In this document: positions 4,341-7,396 of the stretch, piece by piece | How the letters are laid out: each line of letters starts with the position of its first letter | How positions within the stretch are numbered: the stretch's first letter is position 1 | NCBI GenBank assembly: GCA_030613445.1 | Contig: JAUWLY010000136.1 | Coordinates: 1-7,396 of the forward strand | Reading direction: 5' to 3' | Origin: Candidatus Stahliibacteriota bacterium | GTDB lineage: Bacteria; Hydrothermota; Tepidihabitantia; SM23-42 | Length of the DNA: 7,396 bases | Made by a program: the position numbers and the translations under genes | The notes under the pieces: model-generated | Told to the model about the DNA's origin: nothing | Seen by the model: the letters and a program-made list of their open reading frames with translations, nothing else | The model's database searches: none

Positions 4341-5390
4341 TCAACTCAATGTAATTGGTATCGGAATAAAAGTGACGATTAAAATGATTAAAGCTATGAC
4401 AGCCAATAACTTTTCCTTTATTGTTAAAGGCGTAATACAGTCCTGAACATTTGGATCTCGTCTTGCCAGAAAGAACGCCAGCACAATCCAGACGATCCAG
4501 CCTTGCCAGAGTAGACACAAGCCTATAAGTATGGCAAGGATAGGAATGTACGTGTATTTGCGCTTTTTCAAGAGTAAGCTGTAAGAAATATGCCCACCAT
4601 CAAGTTGTCCTACTGGAATAAGATTAATAGACGTTACTAAAAACCCGATCCAACCGGCAAGGGCGACTGGGTGAAGAAAAAGATCATAGCCACTTGGGAT
4701 TTCAGGATGGAGGAGTCTTGCAAGTAAAGAAAATAACAATGAGTCACCAAGCCTGAAATGTCCCAAGCCTTCTGGCACAGGACCGATTTCAGATAATGCT
4801 ATTCCAATTACTACCAAAGGTAATGCTACAACAAAACCGGCTATTGGACCAGCCACGCCGACACGGAGAAGCGTACGCCGTGACGGTACGATTGACTTCA
4901 TGCGGATCACTGCCCCAAACGTACCGAAGAAGTGAAAAGGAGCAGGTATGAAGTAAGGTAAGCTCGTAATCATCCCAGCTTTTCTTGAAACAAAATAATG
5001 ACCGAGCTCATGACAAGTCAATATCGCCATAATAGAAAGGGAAAACGGGATGCCGAGAAAAATGTCCGAAAGATTCTTGAATGGGTCCCCGCCCGCATTA
5101 TATGCTCCCACAAAAATTGTTGAAAGCAAAGTCGCCATGAATAACACGATGTTCAACGAGTATTTTTGCTTGTTTTTTGCTTTCCTGAAAACACCGAATT
5201 TCACTACATGGTTCTTGCCTTCAGTATCAAACAACGGCGTATACTCAGTCGGCGCGAAATACTCCTTTATCTCAGTGATCGTTTTATCGATTGGAGAATA
5301 AAGCCTACCAGTAACCTTTGTAATAATCAGGCTACCAGTAACCTCTTCGATTATCATCTTCGACTTTAGGAACTCAAGTATCTCTTCCAT
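4341..5390 (-). CDS. EGY-like site-2-protease family (M50) intramembrane zinc metallopeptidase
   Basis: This 349-residue membrane protein belongs to peptidase family M50 (S2P). The zinc-binding HELGH is at 127-131 in a membrane segment, GTFGAVIRMKS at 156-166 is the conserved post-catalytic motif, and NLIPVGQLDGGH (256-267) supplies the third, Asp ligand at 264. The form GQLDGGH and the GTFGA motif resemble the plant chloroplast EGY and cyanobacterial branch more than RseP/RasP, and there is no PDZ domain. Residues 1-70 form a soluble N-terminal domain. Hydrophobic segments lie near 79-96, 112-130, 176-200, 240-258, 281-312 and 326-346. The ATG at 5390 follows an AGGAAAAG ribosome-binding-like sequence. 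The gene lies 57 bp after mnmG on the same strand and lacks the promoter pattern seen at the other genes, so it is probably cotranscribed. Its substrate is unknown. Confidence 0.92.
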   Translation of the reverse strand: MEEILEFLKSKMIIEEVTGSLIITKVTGRLYSPIDKTITEIKEYFAPTEYTPLFDTEGKNHVVKFGVFRKAKNKQKYSLNIVLFMATLLSTIFVGAYNAGGDPFKNLSDIFLGIPFSLSIMAILTCHELGHYFVSRKAGMITSLPYFIPAPFHFFGTFGAVIRMKSIVPSRRTLLRVGVAGPIAGFVVALPLVVIGIALSEIGPVPEGLGHFRLGDSLLFSLLARLLHPEIPSGYDLFLHPVALAGWIGFLVTSINLIPVGQLDGGHISYSLLLKKRKYTYIPILAILIGLCLLWQGWIVWIVLAFFLARRDPNVQDCITPLTIKEKLLAVIALIILIVTFIPIPITLS

Positions 5391-5394
5391 TTAT

Positions 5395-5402
5395 CTTTTC
5401 CT
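5395..5402 (-). promoter_or_regulatory. Shine-Dalgarno-like site of the M50 peptidase gene
   Basis: AGGAAAAG on the minus strand places AGGA 8 bases before the ATG at 5390. It stands out because the other genes in the window lack such a site and instead have a -10 box close to the start codon. It supports translation of this gene as a downstream operon member. Confidence 0.55.
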
Positions 5403-5447
5403 ATTCCCAAACCTCTCAACTGTCTTTCCGAGCATCCTCACCCAAAC

Positions 5448-7316
5448 CTATCTTCCATCCGTTTTTATATGCAGCAGCAAGAGAAGTATGTCAGACGGAC
5501 TTATGCCCTGTATCCTTGAAGCCTGATCAAGGTTAACCGGCCTAACGTCATTGAGCTTTGATTTAGCCTCATTAGATAACCCTCTTATCGCTTGATAGTC
5601 AAAACTTGCAGGGATCCTGACATCTTCAAGTTCTTTTAGTCTTTCAATCAACTCTTCTTCTCTTTTGATATAGCCTTCATACTTTGTCTCTATTTCGACA
5701 CGCCAACCAATAGTTTCGTTTAATTCGATATCTGCCATGCGGGCAATATCCTGGTAATGAATTCCTGGTCGCTTGAGTATCTGCGATAGACTCTGACCAC
5801 CACGCTCTTGTGGTATTTCTTGTTCACCTTTATCTATAAGTACGGGGTTAGCAATATCAGGTTTCACAATAGTTGTCTGTAGTCTGTGCAGTACGCCATC
5901 GATATCTTTTCTCTGCTTCTGAAAAATACCATATTCCTCTTCCTTGACCAAACCGTACTTCACACCGTACGGCATAAGACGGTCAGCGACATTATCAATC
6001 CTCAATAAGAGCCGGTGCTCAGCTAATGAAGTAAACATTCTGTACGGTTCAAGGGTGTTTTTCGTAATCAAATCGTCAATAAGTACTCCGATATACGCTT
6101 CGTATCGATTGAGCACAAAAGGCTTCTCATCACGGAGTCTCAGCCCAGCATTGATACCAGCTACAATACCCTGGGCGGCTGCTTCTTCATAACCAGATGT
6201 ACCGTTTATCTGTCCCGCACAGAAAAGCTTTTTGATCAATTTCGTCTCAAGAGTCGCGTAGAGTTGAATTGGATATACAAAATCATATTCGACTGCATAC
6301 CCGGGTCTTGTTATCTCCACATTTTCCAAACCTTCAATCGCTCGGAGCATATCTAATTGCACGTCAGATGGCAATGATGTTGCTAAACCATTGAGATAAA
6401 ACTCTCCTGAATTCCTACCCTCAGGCTCGATAAAAACCATATGTGAATCGCGGTCAGCAAATCGTACGATCTTTGTCTCAATCGAAGGACAGTATCGAGG
6501 ACCCGTGCCAATGATCTTGCCAGAATACAATGGCGAGCGGTCAAGGTTCTTCCTGATTATTTCATGAGTCGCTTGATTAGTATGTGTGACATAACAAGGC
6601 AACTGATCTTTGATAACTCGCTCGGTGCGAAATGAAAATTTAAATGGCTTTTCATCGCCGTGGTGAACGCGCATGCCTGACGTATTGACAGTGTTTTTTG
6701 CAATGCGTGGTGATGTACCGGTCTTTAGTCGACCAAGATCCAAACCGAGGTTTTTCAAAGATCCACTCAATGACGATGCATTAGATTCTGCCAACCTCCC
6801 GCCGGGGAAATGTTCCATACCGATGTGCATCAGACCATTTAGAAAGGTTCCAGTGGTTACTATTACTGCACCGGCAAGATATTCATTACCAATACTCGTT
6901 CTCACACCGCGCACTGTATTCTCGTTAACGAGTATATCTGCCACTTCTTCCTGTTTTACTGCCAAGTTTTCAGTACTCTCTAAGACCTGACGCACGACCT
7001 CCTTGTAGTATCCGCGATCGTTTTGCGACCTGGGAGACCATACTGCCGGTCCTTTTGAACTATTGAGCATACGGAGTTGAATAGCAGTTTTATCAGCGAG
7101 CAAACCGATTTCACCACCCAACGCATCAATTTCCTTTACAAGATGGCCTTTTGCCAAACCCCCGATCGAAGGGTTACATGACATCTGTCCGATAGTATCG
7201 AGATTGAGCGTCAAAAGTAATACACTCAAACCCATACGAGCAGGTGCGAGAGACGCTTCAACCCCTGCATGCCCACCGCCGATAACAATGATGTCATATT
7301 TCGCTGTATGTGCCAT
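5448..7316 (-). CDS. mnmG: tRNA uridine-5-carboxymethylaminomethyl modification enzyme MnmG (GidA)
   Basis: MnmG, with MnmE, installs the carboxymethylaminomethyl group on wobble U34 of several tRNAs, using FAD and a methylene-tetrahydrofolate carbon. From the chosen ATG the protein has 622 residues, the normal family size. Motifs in order are the FAD-binding VIGGGHAGVEAS at 11-22, SCNPSIGGLAKGHLVKEIDALGG at 46-68 (Cys47), PGGRLAES at 171-178, PRYCPSIE at 273-280 (Cys276, the second conserved cysteine), GTSGYEEAAAQG at 372-383, and the C-terminal MnmE-binding helical region with YEGYIKREEE (546-555) and QASRIQGISPSDI (598-610). A TTG at 7349 would add eleven residues, but that TTG is part of the predicted -35 box, so ATG 7316 is preferred. 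Position 431, in MFTSLAEHR, has Leu where Arg is usual (SRAE). The M50 gene follows after 57 bp. MnmE is not in the window. Confidence 0.97.
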   Translation of the reverse strand: MAHTAKYDIIVIGGGHAGVEASLAPARMGLSVLLLTLNLDTIGQMSCNPSIGGLAKGHLVKEIDALGGEIGLLADKTAIQLRMLNSSKGPAVWSPRSQNDRGYYKEVVRQVLESTENLAVKQEEVADILVNENTVRGVRTSIGNEYLAGAVIVTTGTFLNGLMHIGMEHFPGGRLAESNASSLSGSLKNLGLDLGRLKTGTSPRIAKNTVNTSGMRVHHGDEKPFKFSFRTERVIKDQLPCYVTHTNQATHEIIRKNLDRSPLYSGKIIGTGPRYCPSIETKIVRFADRDSHMVFIEPEGRNSGEFYLNGLATSLPSDVQLDMLRAIEGLENVEITRPGYAVEYDFVYPIQLYATLETKLIKKLFCAGQINGTSGYEEAAAQGIVAGINAGLRLRDEKPFVLNRYEAYIGVLIDDLITKNTLEPYRMFTSLAEHRLLLRIDNVADRLMPYGVKYGLVKEEEYGIFQKQRKDIDGVLHRLQTTIVKPDIANPVLIDKGEQEIPQERGGQSLSQILKRPGIHYQDIARMADIELNETIGWRVEIETKYEGYIKREEELIERLKELEDVRIPASFDYQAIRGLSNEAKSKLNDVRPVNLDQASRIQGISPSDILLLLLHIKTDGR

Positions 7317-7321
7317 GATAC

Positions 7322-7349
7322 ATGATAGTCGAAAAAGAACCGAAATCAA
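7322..7349 (-). promoter_or_regulatory. Predicted mnmG promoter with leaderless start
   Basis: On the minus strand TTGATT (7349-7344), a 16-bp spacer and TATCAT (7327-7322) are followed by 5 bases and the mnmG ATG at 7316. It is the same geometry as at tsaD. It would drive mnmG and probably the M50 gene behind it. Confidence 0.65.
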
Positions 7350-7381
7350 TATAGTCGCTTAAGATTGTTGATCGGATGACT

Positions 7382-7396
7382 TACTCCCTACTCCCT
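7382..7396. repeat. Start of a second TACTCCC heptamer array at the window edge
   Basis: Two exact TACTCCC units (7382-7388, 7389-7395) and the first base of a third reach the end of the window. The unit is identical to the one at 4277-4283, so the heptamer family occurs at two places about 3 kb apart. How far it continues cannot be seen. Confidence 0.6.

Noticed and set aside
4225..4446. Open frame of 73 codons on the plus strand
   Set aside because: It runs through the palindrome and heptamers into the antisense of the M50 gene; the repeated residues (LGSWSLELGSWL) come from the heptamer array.
5391..5435. 14-codon frame between mnmG and the M50 gene whose stop TAA abuts the M50 ATG
   Set aside because: It could couple translation, but it is very short, lacks a ribosome-binding site at a workable distance, and the M50 gene has its own AGGA.
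6673..6990. 105-codon plus-strand frame inside mnmG
   Set aside because: It is antisense to conserved MnmG sequence, with no promoter or family similarity.

Overview
The window looks like chromosomal sequence from an uncultivated bacterium of low to moderate GC. The best guess is a thermophile-related or deep-subsurface candidate phylum of the FCB group (WOR-3/Stahlbacteria type). The reasons are a secreted beta-propeller protein with a C-terminal type IX secretion (T9SS) sorting domain, and intergenic spaces full of short degenerate periodic repeats. This placement is an inference and has not been checked by any search.

Layout. Positions 1-622 (minus) hold the N-terminal two thirds of tsaD (tRNA t6A37 synthesis), cut by the window edge. 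Diverging from it, 771-2222 (plus) encodes an exported seven-bladed beta-propeller with a T9SS type A tail, followed by 2330-3145 (plus), a PrsW-family intramembrane protease. Positions 3222-3539 (minus) encode a small ArsR-like winged-helix regulator. It diverges from 3698-3862 (plus), a 54-residue membrane protein of DUF2273 type. A gene-free stretch of almost 480 bp (3863-4340) is packed with several kinds of repeat. Beyond it, on the minus strand, mnmG (7316-5448) is followed by an EGY-like site-2-protease homologue of family M50 (5390-4341), probably as one transcript.

Two signals are not explained by the genes. First, six of the seven complete or partial genes (all except the M50 gene downstream of mnmG) have a promoter-like TTGAYW box, exactly 16 bp, then TANNNT. 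In five of these the -10 box ends only 5 or 6 bp before the chosen ATG, so transcription should begin at or next to the start codon (leaderless mRNA). The M50 gene has a Shine-Dalgarno-like AGGA instead. This pattern also fixes two start codons. Second, the intergenic regions carry phased 8-bp arrays (ATT every 8 bp), phased 7-bp arrays (TACTCCC / TTGGNNC), a nested palindrome that can fold as a three-way junction, and short hairpin units (GGAAG...AGCACnnnGTGCT). Two of the 8-bp arrays are nearly the same in layout and lie on either side of the ArsR gene.

Functionally the window mixes housekeeping tRNA modification (TsaD at A37, MnmG at U34) with envelope functions: an exported protein, two intramembrane proteases and a small membrane protein beside a regulator. 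No classical defence system, insertion sequence, RNA gene or CRISPR array was seen.
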